Positions 8,134 to 17,367 of a stretch of 64,000 bases of DNA are shown one piece after another; positions within the stretch are counted from its first letter, which is position 1, and every line of letters starts with the position of its first letter. This DNA is from Marinobacter vinifirmus. GTDB taxonomy: Bacteria > Pseudomonadota > Gammaproteobacteria > Pseudomonadales > Oleiphilaceae. Under the pieces are notes generated by a model, which saw only the letters and a program-made list of their open reading frames with translations, did no database searches and was not told the origin of the DNA. The stretch lies in NCBI RefSeq assembly GCF_002258215.1, contig NZ_NEFY01000004.1, forward strand, positions 124,001-188,000. Direction: 5' to 3'. The translations under genes and the position numbers were made by a program.

Positions 8134-9783
8134 AATCTTCTTCTTTAGTGCCTTGGTCAGCGGCCGTGGCAAGCTCGGCAGCGACTTCAGCAGCCAGGGC
8201 AGTACCTTCCGTTTAACGCCATTCAGCGACTCCGGCACCACCGCTTCAATCAGGTGCGGCCCGGGGTGCGCCCGGGCGTACTCCATGGCTTTGATCAGCT
8301 CTTCCGCCGTGCGCACTCGCACACCGTGCACCCCCATGCTTTGAGCCAGCTGGGCGTAGTGGGTGACCGGCCCGCTGATGTCCAGCTGGGACTTTGCCTT
8401 GGCGCCGGCTTCTTCTGCACCGACCCGTTCCAGTTCTACGTTCAGGATGGAGTAGGAAGCGTTGTTGAAGATGATGGTGGTCACGTTCAGGTTTTCCCTC
8501 GCCATGGTCCACAGGGCCTGGATGGTGTACATGGCGGTGCCGTCGCCGATCAGGGCGAACACCGGTCGGTCCGGGCAGGCGATGGCGGCACCCACGGCAT
8601 TGGGCAGGCCCTGGCCGATGGCGCCACCGGTGAGGGTGATCATGTCGTGGCGCGGAGCGCCTGCGGTCATGGCGTTGAGCATCAACCCAGAGGTGATGGA
8701 TTCGTCCACGATGATGCTGTTCTCCGGCATCAGCTCGCCCATGGCCCGGCACACTTTTTCAGCGGTCAGCTTGCCCTTGGGCAGTCCCGGCCGGCCTACG
8801 GCCTGCAGCCTGGGCTCGGCACCGGCAGCGCCCAGGGCTTCAGCCAGCTTATTCAGGCTGGCGGCGGCGTCTTGCTCCGGGGTACTGAGCGTGTGGGCGG
8901 TGCAGTTGTCCGGCACCAGGTAACTCTGCTTGCCCGGGTAGCCAAAGAACGACACCGGCGCCTTGGCGTCTACCAGCACCAGGTGGTCGAATTCGGACAG
9001 CTGCAGGGTGGCCAGCTCTGCCAGGTAGGCTATCCGCTCTACCGGGGGCAGGCCTGCGCCCCGTTCTATGCGGGTTGGGAAGGTTTCGGCAAACAGGGTA
9101 ACGCCACTGTGGGCGGCAATGCGGGCTGCGGCCAGCAGGGCGGGCTCCCGCAGGGCCTGGCCACCAAGCAGCAGGGCAGTTTTCTTGCCACTGCGAATGG
9201 CTTCGGCGGCGGTCTGTATGGCGTCGTCGCCGGCTACCGGGGCTTGAGGTTGGGCTGGCACAATGACCGGGGTGCCGCCTTCGCCCCAGGAAACATCCGC
9301 TGGCAGAATCAGGGTGGCCACTTGGCCGGGCAGGCCGCGGGCGGTGGTGATGGCTTCGGCGGCGTCCTGGCACAGGGCTTCGGTGCTTTGAGAGGTACGC
9401 ACGAAACCGGGTGAGACGTTGCGGGCCACGGTTTCGATGTCGGATTGCAGCTGGGCGTCATACTTCACGTGGTAGGTGGCGTGGTCGCCGACAATGTTCA
9501 CCACCGGCACCTTGCCTTTGCGGGCATTGTGCAGGTTGGCCAGGCCATTGCCCAGGCCGCAGCCCAGGTGCAGCAGCGTAGCTGCCGGCTTGTCGGCCAT
9601 GCGGGCGTAGCCGTCGGCGGCACCGGTGGCTACGCCTTCAAACAGGGCCAGTACGGCGCGCATTTTCGGCTCGCTGTCCAGCGCGGCCACAAAGTGCATC
9701 TCGCTGGTGCCGGGGTTGGTAAAGCAGACTTCAATGCCGGCATCGACCAGTGTTTTCATCAAGGCTTGGGCGCCGTTTGGCAT
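8125..9783 (-). CDS. thiamine-diphosphate enzyme, acetolactate synthase large-subunit-like
   Basis: A 552-residue member of the ThDP decarboxylase/carboligase superfamily (COG0028). The N-terminal domain has the FTNPGTSEM start and the cofactor-activating Glu in ALFEGVATGAADGYARM; the C-terminal domain has the ThDP/Mg motif GDGTAMYTIQ...IFNNASYS. No regulatory small subunit (IlvN) is adjacent, so valine/isoleucine synthesis is unlikely; a benzoylformate-decarboxylase-like or other 2-keto-acid lyase role is possible. AGGAGAG precedes the ATG. It lies 52 bases downstream of an FAD-dependent dehydrogenase on the same strand and probably shares its transcript. Substrate unknown. Confidence 0.85.
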   Translation of the reverse strand: MPNGAQALMKTLVDAGIEVCFTNPGTSEMHFVAALDSEPKMRAVLALFEGVATGAADGYARMADKPAATLLHLGCGLGNGLANLHNARKGKVPVVNIVGDHATYHVKYDAQLQSDIETVARNVSPGFVRTSQSTEALCQDAAEAITTARGLPGQVATLILPADVSWGEGGTPVIVPAQPQAPVAGDDAIQTAAEAIRSGKKTALLLGGQALREPALLAAARIAAHSGVTLFAETFPTRIERGAGLPPVERIAYLAELATLQLSEFDHLVLVDAKAPVSFFGYPGKQSYLVPDNCTAHTLSTPEQDAAASLNKLAEALGAAGAEPRLQAVGRPGLPKGKLTAEKVCRAMGELMPENSIIVDESITSGLMLNAMTAGAPRHDMITLTGGAIGQGLPNAVGAAIACPDRPVFALIGDGTAMYTIQALWTMARENLNVTTIIFNNASYSILNVELERVGAEEAGAKAKSQLDISGPVTHYAQLAQSMGVHGVRVRTAEELIKAMEYARAHPGPHLIEAVVPESLNGVKRKVLPWLLKSLPSLPRPLTKALKKKIAP

Positions 9784-9835
9784 GTTCTCTCTCCTGATCC
9801 TGTCGGATTCTTGTTTTCGTTTGATAGTCGGTTAC

Positions 9836-11449
9836 TTAACGGCCGCTGACGATGGACCTTGCCGCCGCCCGGGCGGTCATGATGCAGCCGGGCAGGAAGG
9901 TGCCTTCCAGTGATCGTTTACCATTGGCGCCACCACCACCAAAGCCAGCGGCTTCGCCGACACAGTAAAGCCCGCTGACCGGCTGGCCGCTGTCGTCCAG
10001 CACCCGGCTTTGCAGGTCGGTACGCAGGCCGCCCAGGCTTTTTCGGGTGGTCAGTTGCATGTGGATGGCAATAAACGGCCCCGCGCCGGGTTTCTGCAGC
10101 GGTGCCGGCTTGCAGGTGCGCAGCTTGTCGGGCCCCCACTGGCGGGCATGCAGGATTTTGCGGATCTGCGCGTCGTTATTCAGCTGGCTGCCCTTGCTGA
10201 AGTTGGCGTCGAAGGCATCAGCAGTGGCTTTCAGGGTGGCCGGGTTGATGTCCAGCGAGCAGGTAAGTGCGTTCATTTTCTCTGCCAGTCCTTCCAGGGT
10301 GTCGTCCACCAGGAAGTGAGGGCTTTCGTGGGCCATCTGGTTGACCAGCGGTTTGTTGCCCAGCAGCAGTTCTTTCAGGAACAGCGGGAACTGCTTGTCG
10401 CGTATGCGGGCGTTGTGCTCGGCGCCGGAGATGGCAAATTCTTTCAGGGCAATGCGCCGGTTCAGCAGGTGCCAGGTCCAGGGCTTTTCCTGCTCGGCTA
10501 CGCGCTGGCACAGCCAGTGGGTGTCGAAACCGGTTACCAGGGGCTCCGGCCCGATGCGCTCACCACGATGGTTCAGCCACAGGGCGGATTTGCACGGAAT
10601 GGTCGACAGACCGTGGCCGGGAAAGTGCGGGTAGGGGTGGGGAAAGCCTGCCGCGTAGTTCCACATTTCGCCGGAGTGGGTGATTTTCGCGCCCAGGTGA
10701 TCTTCGGCCCAGTGGTGCAGCTTGCCGTCGGCAAAGGGGTGGGCGCCGTTGAACATGGTGGCCGGTTGTGGTCGGTGTTTGGGCCAGTTGGCCCGGCATT
10801 CGGCATGGCTGCCGTTAATGCCGCCCATGGCCAGTACCACGGTGGGTGCGGTCAGCCGAACTTCCTCGCCGGTGGCTTCCTTGATGGCTAAAGCGCCGCT
10901 GATGCTGCCCGCCTGTTGCTCCAGGGCCGTTACCTTGTGGCCGTGCAGAATGGTCAGGCCGTGGCGGGTGTCGGCGTTGTGCAGGGCATTGATCATGCAG
11001 CGGGTCAGTTCCCGGGACGTGCCCCAGACTATGTGGTAGCGGGGTACGGAGTTGCCGTCACCAAATCGGCCGCGTTCTACCCAGTTGACCGCCGGCATGA
11101 ATTTCAGGCCTTCGTCGATCAGCCAGTCGTGCACGTCGGTGAGGGAGTTTTCCACGTAATAGCGGGCCCACTGCATGGGCCACTCGTCGGCCGGGTCCAG
11201 CTCGCCGAAGCTTATCCAGTCTTGCAGGGCCCGTTCCGGGGAATCGGCAATTTTCATGCGCCGCTGCAGGGGGGTGTCGATCAGCGCCATGCCGCCAAAG
11301 GCCCAGAGTGCCAGCCCGCCAAGGCGTTCCGGAGTGTCCCGGTCGACAATGGTCACGGTTTTGCCGGCCCGCAGGGCTTCCAGGGCGGTGACGATGCCAG
11401 CCAGGCCGCCTCCGGCAACCACGATGTCTGAGGCTATGTGTCTGGCCAT
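9836..11449 (-). CDS. FAD-binding dehydrogenase (fumarate reductase / ketosteroid dehydrogenase superfamily)
   Basis: A 537-residue flavoprotein with the N-terminal dinucleotide fold (IVVAGGGLAGIVTALEAL) and the C-terminal FAD segment GLYCVGEAAGFGGGGANGKRSLEGTF (two halves: GLYCVGEAAGFGG and GKRSLEGTF). This matches the COG3573 predicted oxidoreductases, related to 3-ketosteroid delta-1-dehydrogenase. No signal peptide or heme motif is visible, so it is probably cytoplasmic. AAGGGGAT precedes the ATG. It heads a likely two-gene unit with the ThDP enzyme; together they could oxidise and then cleave a 2-hydroxy/2-keto compound, but the substrate is not evident. Confidence 0.85.
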   Translation of the reverse strand: MARHIASDIVVAGGGLAGIVTALEALRAGKTVTIVDRDTPERLGGLALWAFGGMALIDTPLQRRMKIADSPERALQDWISFGELDPADEWPMQWARYYVENSLTDVHDWLIDEGLKFMPAVNWVERGRFGDGNSVPRYHIVWGTSRELTRCMINALHNADTRHGLTILHGHKVTALEQQAGSISGALAIKEATGEEVRLTAPTVVLAMGGINGSHAECRANWPKHRPQPATMFNGAHPFADGKLHHWAEDHLGAKITHSGEMWNYAAGFPHPYPHFPGHGLSTIPCKSALWLNHRGERIGPEPLVTGFDTHWLCQRVAEQEKPWTWHLLNRRIALKEFAISGAEHNARIRDKQFPLFLKELLLGNKPLVNQMAHESPHFLVDDTLEGLAEKMNALTCSLDINPATLKATADAFDANFSKGSQLNNDAQIRKILHARQWGPDKLRTCKPAPLQKPGAGPFIAIHMQLTTRKSLGGLRTDLQSRVLDDSGQPVSGLYCVGEAAGFGGGGANGKRSLEGTFLPGCIMTARAAARSIVSGR

Positions 11450-11527
11450 TAACGCTATCCCCTTTGTTTTTTGGTGTTTTTATAGCAGAGACAATATACC
11501 GCAAGACAGGATTCTGAATTGACCTTC

Positions 11528-11548
11528 GAGGCCAACATGGTTGGCCTC
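11528..11548 (-). terminator. strong hairpin downstream of phoH
   Basis: GAGGCCAAC-ATG-GTTGGCCTC, a perfect 9-bp stem, lies 12 bases past the PIN-PhoH stop on the minus strand. No long U-run follows, so it may be a 3'-end stabiliser as much as a terminator. Confidence 0.5.
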
Positions 11549-11559
11549 AAATGCCATGA

Positions 11560-12945
11560 TCAGAGGTTGGCTTCAGCGAACTCCGCCAGTACCGAGCGCG
11601 GTACGCCCTGAAGGTGGATGTGGCCGCCATGGCGGAAGCCCTTGAAGCGTTCGGTCATGTAGGTCAGGCCGGAGCTCAGGGGGCTCAGGTACGGGGTGTC
11701 GATCTGCGCCAGGTTACCCAGGCAGATCACCTTGGAGCCGTTACCGGCCCGGGTGATGATGGTCTTGATCTGGTGCGGGGTCAGGTTCTGGGATTCATCA
11801 ATGATGATCAGGCTGTGCTGGAAGCTGCGGCCTCTGATGTAGTTCATGGATTTGAAGTGCAGGGGCACCTTGCTGAGGATGTAATCCACGCTGGCAGTCA
11901 TGTTCTCGTCGTCTTCATGCAGGGCTTCAAGGTTGTCCACGATGGCGCCCAGCCAGGGCTCCATTTTTTCCGCCTCGGTGCCCGGCAAAAAGCCGATATC
12001 TTCGTCCAGTCCCTGGGTAGATCGGGTGGCGATGATGCGCTTGTACAGCTTGCTGGCTACGGTCATTTCAATGCAGGCGGCCAGGGCCAGGATGGTTTTA
12101 CCGGAGCCGGCAGAACCGGTCAGGTTCACCAGGTGGATATCCGGGTCCAGCAGCAGGTGCAGGGCCATGGCCTGGTAGATGTCCCTGGGTACCAGGCCCC
12201 AGACTTCTTCGTTCATCAGGTCGTGCTGGTGCAGGTCTTTAATCACCAGCTGATCATCGGAGATGTCTACCACCTGGCCGATAAAACCGCGCTCGTCGAT
12301 CACAAACTCGTTGATGTTCAGCCTGGCCAGTTCGCCTTCCCGCTTGAGCAGGTGTTCGGTCACCCCTTCCCGCTGCACGGTTTCCACCTTGGCGATGGTG
12401 TCCCAGAAGGAATTCGGAAATTCCTTGTAGCCCCTGGGCAGCAGGTCGATGTCGTCCAGCAGTTGGTCGTTGTGATAGTCCTGGGCTTCTACGCCAAAGC
12501 CCCGGGCTTTCAGCCGCATGTTGATGTCTTTGCTGACCAGGATGATGTCGCGGGATTTGTGCCGGGCCTGTAGGGCCGCCAGGGTGTTGATGATCTTGTT
12601 GTCGTTCAGGTGTTCGGGCAGCGAATGGGTGCCGGCACCCTCGGTACTCATGATGATCGACAGGCTACCCAGTGGGTCCGCTTTTTTGCCGCGCAGAATG
12701 GGTACGCCTTTTTCAATGTCCTTCGGGCTGGCATCGCCCAGCAGTTTGTCGATGTTGCGAATGGCCTGGCGGCAGTCGGCGGCAACGGTCTGTTTGCCGG
12801 ACTTCAGACTGTCGAGTTCTTCGAGGACGGTCATCGGAATGATGACATCGTGTTCTTCAAAGTTCAGGAGGGCATTCGGATCGTGGATCAGGACATTGGT
12901 GTCGAGGACGTACATCTTCTTGCGAGCTTGCGGTGCTCTGGGCAT
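11560..12945 (-). CDS. PIN-PhoH family protein (YlaK-like ATPase/RNase)
   Basis: A 461-residue protein joining an N-terminal PIN nuclease domain (about 11-150; acidic residues in VLDTNVLI, EHLNDNKI and VSKDINMR) to a C-terminal PhoH ATPase (Walker A GSAGSGKT at about 277-284; Walker B-like IIIDESQNLTP). PIN-PhoH proteins are reported to act as ATP-driven RNA helicase/RNases, in some bacteria as toxin partners; no antitoxin-like ORF is adjacent here, so a stand-alone RNA-processing role is likelier. It starts 24 bases after a CBS-domain gene and is probably co-transcribed. Confidence 0.9.
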   Translation of the reverse strand: MPRAPQARKKMYVLDTNVLIHDPNALLNFEEHDVIIPMTVLEELDSLKSGKQTVAADCRQAIRNIDKLLGDASPKDIEKGVPILRGKKADPLGSLSIIMSTEGAGTHSLPEHLNDNKIINTLAALQARHKSRDIILVSKDINMRLKARGFGVEAQDYHNDQLLDDIDLLPRGYKEFPNSFWDTIAKVETVQREGVTEHLLKREGELARLNINEFVIDERGFIGQVVDISDDQLVIKDLHQHDLMNEEVWGLVPRDIYQAMALHLLLDPDIHLVNLTGSAGSGKTILALAACIEMTVASKLYKRIIATRSTQGLDEDIGFLPGTEAEKMEPWLGAIVDNLEALHEDDENMTASVDYILSKVPLHFKSMNYIRGRSFQHSLIIIDESQNLTPHQIKTIITRAGNGSKVICLGNLAQIDTPYLSPLSSGLTYMTERFKGFRHGGHIHLQGVPRSVLAEFAEANL

Positions 12946-12969
12946 AGGGTGAGTTACCTCTCTGGTGGC

Positions 12970-13461
12970 TCAGTCGTTCTCGGCGCAGCGCCGGCTCAGT
13001 TCCTGGTCGGAAACCAGCTTCAGCATGTCGTAGGTAGTAATGATGCCAGTGATTTTTGAATCCCGGGTGACAAAGATCCGGTGCAGGTGTTCGCGCATCA
13101 TGATGTTGGCAATGTCTCGCACCGGGGTGTCTTCGTCAACCGAGAGTACGATCGGTGTCATGATATCGCGCACTTCCACCGGTACCTTGCCCATTTCTTC
13201 GAAAATCACCATGCGCAGCCGCCGGGCTTCTTCCTGCTCTTCTTCGGTGAGCTTGGGCTGATCTCCGGAGCGGGCAGCATTCCAGCGGAATTCGGTGATG
13301 TCTTTGAGGGTGGCAATGCCGATGATATCGCCGTTGTCATCGGTTACCGGGCTGCCGGTAATTTCGTTATCGGTGAGGAATCTGGCCAGCCTGTCCATGG
13401 TCCAGTGGTGGGGGACGGCTTTGATGGTGGGGGTCATGATCTCATGGGCGAGAACAGTCAT
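12970..13461 (-). CDS. CBS-pair domain protein
   Basis: A 163-residue cytoplasmic protein consisting essentially of two CBS motifs: HEIMTPTIKAVPHHWTMD at the start and VRDIMTPIVLSVDEDTPV in the second half, separated by a charged helix rich in Glu and Arg. Such pairs bind adenine nucleotides and act as energy or ligand sensors. There is no attached enzyme or channel, so its target is unknown. It precedes phoH on the same strand. GGAAG lies upstream of the ATG. Confidence 0.85.
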   Translation of the reverse strand: MTVLAHEIMTPTIKAVPHHWTMDRLARFLTDNEITGSPVTDDNGDIIGIATLKDITEFRWNAARSGDQPKLTEEEQEEARRLRMVIFEEMGKVPVEVRDIMTPIVLSVDEDTPVRDIANIMMREHLHRIFVTRDSKITGIITTYDMLKLVSDQELSRRCAEND

Positions 13462-13543
13462 TGGCAGGCGTCTTCCATTTGCGGTGCTTTTGCTGAAAGC
13501 TTAGCCGTTCCGTGGCCTGCCGTCACCCTTGTTTGTGCCCCTG

Positions 13544-14281
13544 TTAGCGGTTGTCAGGCACAACGCCTTGCAGGTTGCCGTCTTCGGCCCACTCCAGCCG
13601 GTAGCCCTGATACTTTTCAGACCGAGCCACCGCTTCCAGTGCTTGCATGGATTTCACCGGGATGTCCACCAGCAGGTTGTTCACCAGCCAACCGGGCAGG
13701 GAGCCGTTGGGCTCGGTGTGCTGTACCCATACCATTTGAGTCTCTTCGCCCCGGGGCGTGAACTGGTAGAGAGTGTTGGAAACATCTACCCGCACCCGGC
13801 TGCTGTACTCTGCCCGCATGCCGGGGGTTGCGTTGAGGTCCATGATGATCTGGCCGGTGCCGGCGTCGCCCCGGGTGCGGATGCGCAGAACATAGTCCCG
13901 GTCGGTGACCGGCCAGGGCATGTCGTTGACCGAGTAGGCGTAGCGGTCGTGGAAATCTCCCTGGCCAAAGGCATAGGATTCCGAGCAGTTGAGCACCCAT
14001 TCCTTGCAGGATTCCGGGTTGATCATGACCGCCATCAGGTTTTCGACAGAGGCGTCTAGTTCGGCGACGGCTTTGAAAGCCTGGAAGCCGGAACCGGGCT
14101 GGTCCATGGTGTAGATGCGTATGTTGTCGACTTCTTTCTGCAGGGCCCATTGTTCGGCGTCGATGGCCGGCAGGCTGCCTGGTTCGGCGCCAGTGGCGGA
14201 GGCAGACAGGACAATGCCGGTAACAAGGCCGGCCAGACTGATCAAGGAGGCCCTGAAGCCAAGGGCTCTGGTAAACAGCAT
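13544..14281 (-). CDS. exported START-domain (lipid-binding fold) protein
   Basis: A 245-residue protein with a signal peptide (about 1-32, ending SASATGA) followed by a START/Bet v1-like domain: DNIRIYTMDQPGSGFQAFKAVAELD, WPVTDRDYVLRIRT and a C-terminal helix near KSMQALEAVARSE (written here as short pieces of the domain). Bacterial periplasmic START proteins of this type are common in Marinobacter and Pseudomonas relatives; they probably bind hydrophobic ligands. No partner gene adjoins: the next gene is divergent. Ligand unknown. Confidence 0.8.
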   Translation of the reverse strand: MLFTRALGFRASLISLAGLVTGIVLSASATGAEPGSLPAIDAEQWALQKEVDNIRIYTMDQPGSGFQAFKAVAELDASVENLMAVMINPESCKEWVLNCSESYAFGQGDFHDRYAYSVNDMPWPVTDRDYVLRIRTRGDAGTGQIIMDLNATPGMRAEYSSRVRVDVSNTLYQFTPRGEETQMVWVQHTEPNGSLPGWLVNNLLVDIPVKSMQALEAVARSEKYQGYRLEWAEDGNLQGVVPDNR

Positions 14282-14418
14282 AAGCTACACTTTGATGAGG
14301 AAGTTGGCGGCAGTCTAGCACGGAGCCCTGGCGGCCTTTGCTGCCGGAACAAGGGTTTGTGAACCAGGTAACTTACTGAATCGCCCGAGGGCGCAATTGG
14401 CCTGATCTGACGGAAAAT

Positions 14419-15426
14419 ATGACAAAACAAACACTGATCGATGCAAAAGGGCGGTTTACCCCCGGGGTTCTGGACCAGCCGGTGGAAACCATCAATTACC
14501 TGGATTACGACCTGCGTACGGTGATGGACAAGCCGCGGTCCCGGCTGGCAAAGCGCTGGCGGTTCAACCAGTTCCAGTTTGTCAGTGCCATGGCGCCGGG
14601 CTGGGTGTTCGGCATGGCGATTGTGGACCTGAAGCTGCTGGGCAGCGGGTTTTTCTACCTGTTCGATTTCGAGAGCGGGCAGATGTTCGAACAATCGTTC
14701 ATGCAGCCGTTGGCCCGGCACACCGTGATTGAGCCTTTTCCGGAACACGGCGCGTCCCGCTTTCGCAAGGGCGAGGTGAGCCTTGCCATCGAGCCGACGG
14801 AGGGCGGCCGCAAGGTACAGGTGACAGCACCGGGAACAATCCGGGTAGACCTGACGCTGCAGGATACCGACCAGCCCCTGCGGCTGGTGTGCCCGGCCGG
14901 CTACAACGGCTGGGTGTTTACCCGGAAATCCGCCGGGCTGGCGGTGGATGGGGAGGTACGCTGGGGCGGGCAGGCGTGGCGCTGTGACGAGCAAACCCGG
15001 GCGTCCATCGACTGGAGTTGTGGTTTTATGCGCCGGGAAACTGCCTGGAACTGGGCCTGCCTGGCCGGTGTGGCCGAAGATGGCACATCCATCGGCCTGA
15101 ACCTGGCTGCCGGGGTAAACGAAACCGGTATGACAGAAAACGCCCTGTGGCTGGATGGCCAGTGTATCAAGCTGGGGGCGGCCCGCTTTGTGTTCGACCG
15201 GTATCGGGCCGGTAGTGAATGGCGGGTAACCACCGAGGACGGCCGGGTAGACCTGGCCTTTGAGCCGGCTGGCGTGCGCAAGGAGCGGCTGAATGCCTGG
15301 GTGCTGGCGTCCAACTTCCGGCAGTTTGCCGGCACCTTTAGCGGTACGGTGATAGATGATGCGGGCAAAAAAATCCCCGTAGCCGGGCTACGGGGATTGG
15401 TGGAAGATCACTTCGCCCGCTGGTAA
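14419..15426 (+). CDS. DUF2804 domain protein
   Basis: A 335-residue member of the DUF2804 family, of unknown biochemical role, recognised by the pattern RFNQFQFVSA, TYNGW-type core (here GYNGWVFTRK) and the C-terminal FAGTFSG...LRGLVEDHFARW. No signal peptide or membrane span is evident. Its last 20 codons carry the hairpin that appears to terminate the convergent min operon, so the coding end is constrained by an RNA structure. Function unknown. Confidence 0.85.
   Translation: MTKQTLIDAKGRFTPGVLDQPVETINYLDYDLRTVMDKPRSRLAKRWRFNQFQFVSAMAPGWVFGMAIVDLKLLGSGFFYLFDFESGQMFEQSFMQPLARHTVIEPFPEHGASRFRKGEVSLAIEPTEGGRKVQVTAPGTIRVDLTLQDTDQPLRLVCPAGYNGWVFTRKSAGLAVDGEVRWGGQAWRCDEQTRASIDWSCGFMRRETAWNWACLAGVAEDGTSIGLNLAAGVNETGMTENALWLDGQCIKLGAARFVFDRYRAGSEWRVTTEDGRVDLAFEPAGVRKERLNAWVLASNFRQFAGTFSGTVIDDAGKKIPVAGLRGLVEDHFARW
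15367..15398 (-). terminator. intrinsic terminator of the minCDE transcript, inside the DUF2804 coding region
   Basis: On the minus strand a perfect 11-bp stem (15398-15388 with 15382-15372, 5-base loop) runs into seven consecutive U (15373-15367). It lies 43 bases past the minE stop and entirely within codons of the convergent DUF2804 gene. Confidence 0.8.
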
Positions 15427-15440
15427 CGCGGGCGCTGCCG

Positions 15441-15692
15441 TTATTTTTCCGGCAGGGTGACGTTCAGTTCCAGTACCGAGCAGCTTTCGTTACGGTCTAC
15501 ATCTACCTGGACCATGTCGTCGCTGATCTGCACGTATTTGCGAATCACATCCAGCAGTTCCTGCTGCAGCTGTGGCAGGTAATCCGGCATGTCGCGCTGG
15601 CCCCGTTCGTGGGCCACGATGATCTGCAGGCGTTCCTTGGCCACGCTCGCGGTGTTGTTCTTCTTGCTTCTGAAGTAATCCAGAAAACTCAT
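15441..15692 (-). CDS. minE: cell division topological specificity factor MinE
   Basis: An 83-residue MinE. It stimulates MinD ATPase and drives pole-to-pole oscillation of MinCD so that the Z-ring forms at mid-cell. The start [30 protein letters not shown] is typical (membrane-binding N-terminus FLDYFR; MinD-contact helix [13 protein letters not shown]), followed by the [17 protein letters not shown] dimer region. Normal length. It follows minD by three bases and ends the operon. Confidence 0.97.
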   Translation of the reverse strand: MSFLDYFRSKKNNTASVAKERLQIIVAHERGQRDMPDYLPQLQQELLDVIRKYVQISDDMVQVDVDRNESCSVLELNVTLPEK

Positions 15693-15695
15693 CCC

Positions 15696-16508
15696 TTAGC
15701 CCCCCTTGAACATCCGTGAGAAGAAACCCTTTTTCTGGGCCGTCATGAAGCGGTGCTCCCGGTCTTCACCCAGCAGCCGCGCTACCGCGTCGTCATAGGC
15801 CTGGCCGGCATCGCTATTCTCTTCCAGGATCACCGGAAGGCCCTGGTTGGAGGCGTTCAGTACCACCTGGCTTTCCGGGATAACGCCCAGCAGGGGGATG
15901 GCCAGGATTTCTTCAACGTCTTTTACCGACAGCATTTCGCCACGGTCTACCCGGTCCGGGTTGTAGCGGGTCAGCAGCAGGTGTTCTTTCACTGGGTCCT
16001 GGCCCATTTCGGCGCGGCGGGACTTGCTCTGCAGAATGCCCAGAATGCGGTCAGAATCCCGTACCGAGGACACTTCCGGGTTGGTAACCACAATGGCTTC
16101 GTCGGCATAGTACAGGGCCATCTGGGCGCCGTGCTCGATGCCGGCCGGGGAGTCGCACACGATGTAATCGAAGGTCTGCGACAGCTCGTTGATGACTTTC
16201 TCTACGCCTTCCCGGGTGAGGGCTTCTTTTTCACGGGTCTGGGAAGCCGGCAGGATGTACAGGGTTTCTACCCGCTTATCCTTGATCAGCGCCTGGTTCA
16301 GGGAGGCTTCGCCCTGGATCACGTTTACGAAGTCGTAAACCACCCGGCGCTCGCAATTCATGATCAGGTCGAGGTTACGCAGGCCCACATCGAAGTCGAT
16401 GACGACGGTCTTGTGGCCGCGCTTGGCAAGGCCGGTGCTGATTGAAGCGCTGGTGGTGGTTTTACCAACGCCGCCTTTTCCTGAGGTAACGACAATGATT
16501 CTAGCCAA
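15696..16508 (-). CDS. minD: septum site-determining ATPase MinD
   Basis: A 270-residue ParA-family ATPase with the deviant Walker A GKGGVGKTT (10-18), VVIDFDVGLRNLDL, and the C-terminal membrane-targeting amphipathic helix KKGFFSRMFKGG. It binds membrane as an ATP dimer, recruits MinC and is released by MinE. Lies between minC and minE in the usual order, 65 bases after minC. Confidence 0.98.
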   Translation of the reverse strand: MARIIVVTSGKGGVGKTTTSASISTGLAKRGHKTVVIDFDVGLRNLDLIMNCERRVVYDFVNVIQGEASLNQALIKDKRVETLYILPASQTREKEALTREGVEKVINELSQTFDYIVCDSPAGIEHGAQMALYYADEAIVVTNPEVSSVRDSDRILGILQSKSRRAEMGQDPVKEHLLLTRYNPDRVDRGEMLSVKDVEEILAIPLLGVIPESQVVLNASNQGLPVILEENSDAGQAYDDAVARLLGEDREHRFMTAQKKGFFSRMFKGG

Positions 16509-16573
16509 GGTTCAATTCCTGTTTCGCAGTGGATTCGTCATGTCTTCATATGTTGTTTTTGGCTGTCACAACA

Positions 16574-17344
16574 TCAGGCTTTGTCCAGTGGCGTTACCAC
16601 CAGCAGGTCGTCCCTGAGCTGGATCTGCACAGCGCTTTTCCAGCCATTGTCCTGAAGATCTTCGGAGATTTTATAGTGTCCGGCGATGGACACAAGCTCC
16701 GCTTCAAGTGACTGGCAGAATACCCGGGCACTCTCGGCACCGTGGATACCGGCCAGTGCCCGCCCGCGCAGGGGGCCGTACACGTGAATATTGCCTGCGG
16801 CCAGTACTTCGGCACCTGCCTGCACCGGCGCCAGGATAATCAGGTCTCCCTCCGGGGCATACACCTGCTGGCCGGAACGCACCGGCTGGCTGATGATGCG
16901 GGCCGGGGCCGGTTCTGCGGTTGACAGCGCAGCGGCCGGCGTTTCAGCCACCGGGGCCTCTTCGGCCGCAGCTTCCGGTTCCGGGGCTGCCGTTTGTGGC
17001 TTTTCGCGTACCGTACCGCCTGGCAGCAGGGCCAGGGAAGCGCCCCGGGCCAGTCGGCGCTGGTCTTCATTGCCGGCACGAACGCCAATCACGTGGATGT
17101 TGTGGCGGCGACACGTACCGATGATCTTGAAGAAATCCAGTTCGCTGTCCAGGCCTTCGTATTTTTCCAGGCTGATGATCAGCGGGATGTCTTTGAAGAA
17201 ACCCGGTGCCTGGCTGATCTTGTCCCGCAGGTTGGCTTCGAACTCATCGTTGTCGAAGTAGTAAAGCTCCAGGGCCGTCAGTGAGACGTTTGCGCTTTTC
17301 AGCTGGAAACTCTGTTTTACCCCGGAGGTGGCGGTATCGCTCAT
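16574..17344 (-). CDS. minC: septum site-determining protein MinC
   Basis: A 256-residue FtsZ inhibitor. The N-terminal domain (about 1-105, FQLKSANVSLTALELYYFD) blocks FtsZ; a Pro/Ala/Glu-rich linker (about 118-155) leads to the C-terminal beta-helix (PVRSGQQVYAPEGDLIIL, NIHVYGPLRGRALAG, ARVFCQSLEAELVSIAG pieces) that dimerises and binds MinD. First of the three min genes, 23 bases after hopJ on the same strand. Confidence 0.97.
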   Translation of the reverse strand: MSDTATSGVKQSFQLKSANVSLTALELYYFDNDEFEANLRDKISQAPGFFKDIPLIISLEKYEGLDSELDFFKIIGTCRRHNIHVIGVRAGNEDQRRLARGASLALLPGGTVREKPQTAAPEPEAAAEEAPVAETPAAALSTAEPAPARIISQPVRSGQQVYAPEGDLIILAPVQAGAEVLAAGNIHVYGPLRGRALAGIHGAESARVFCQSLEAELVSIAGHYKISEDLQDNGWKSAVQIQLRDDLLVVTPLDKA

Positions 17345-17367
17345 GAATAGCAGTCTTCCCTGGTGTT

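Noticed and set aside
11560..13461. CBS plus PIN-PhoH as a toxin-antitoxin module
   Set aside because: The upstream gene is a nucleotide-binding CBS pair, not an antitoxin-type protein, and PIN-PhoH of this kind is common as a core gene.
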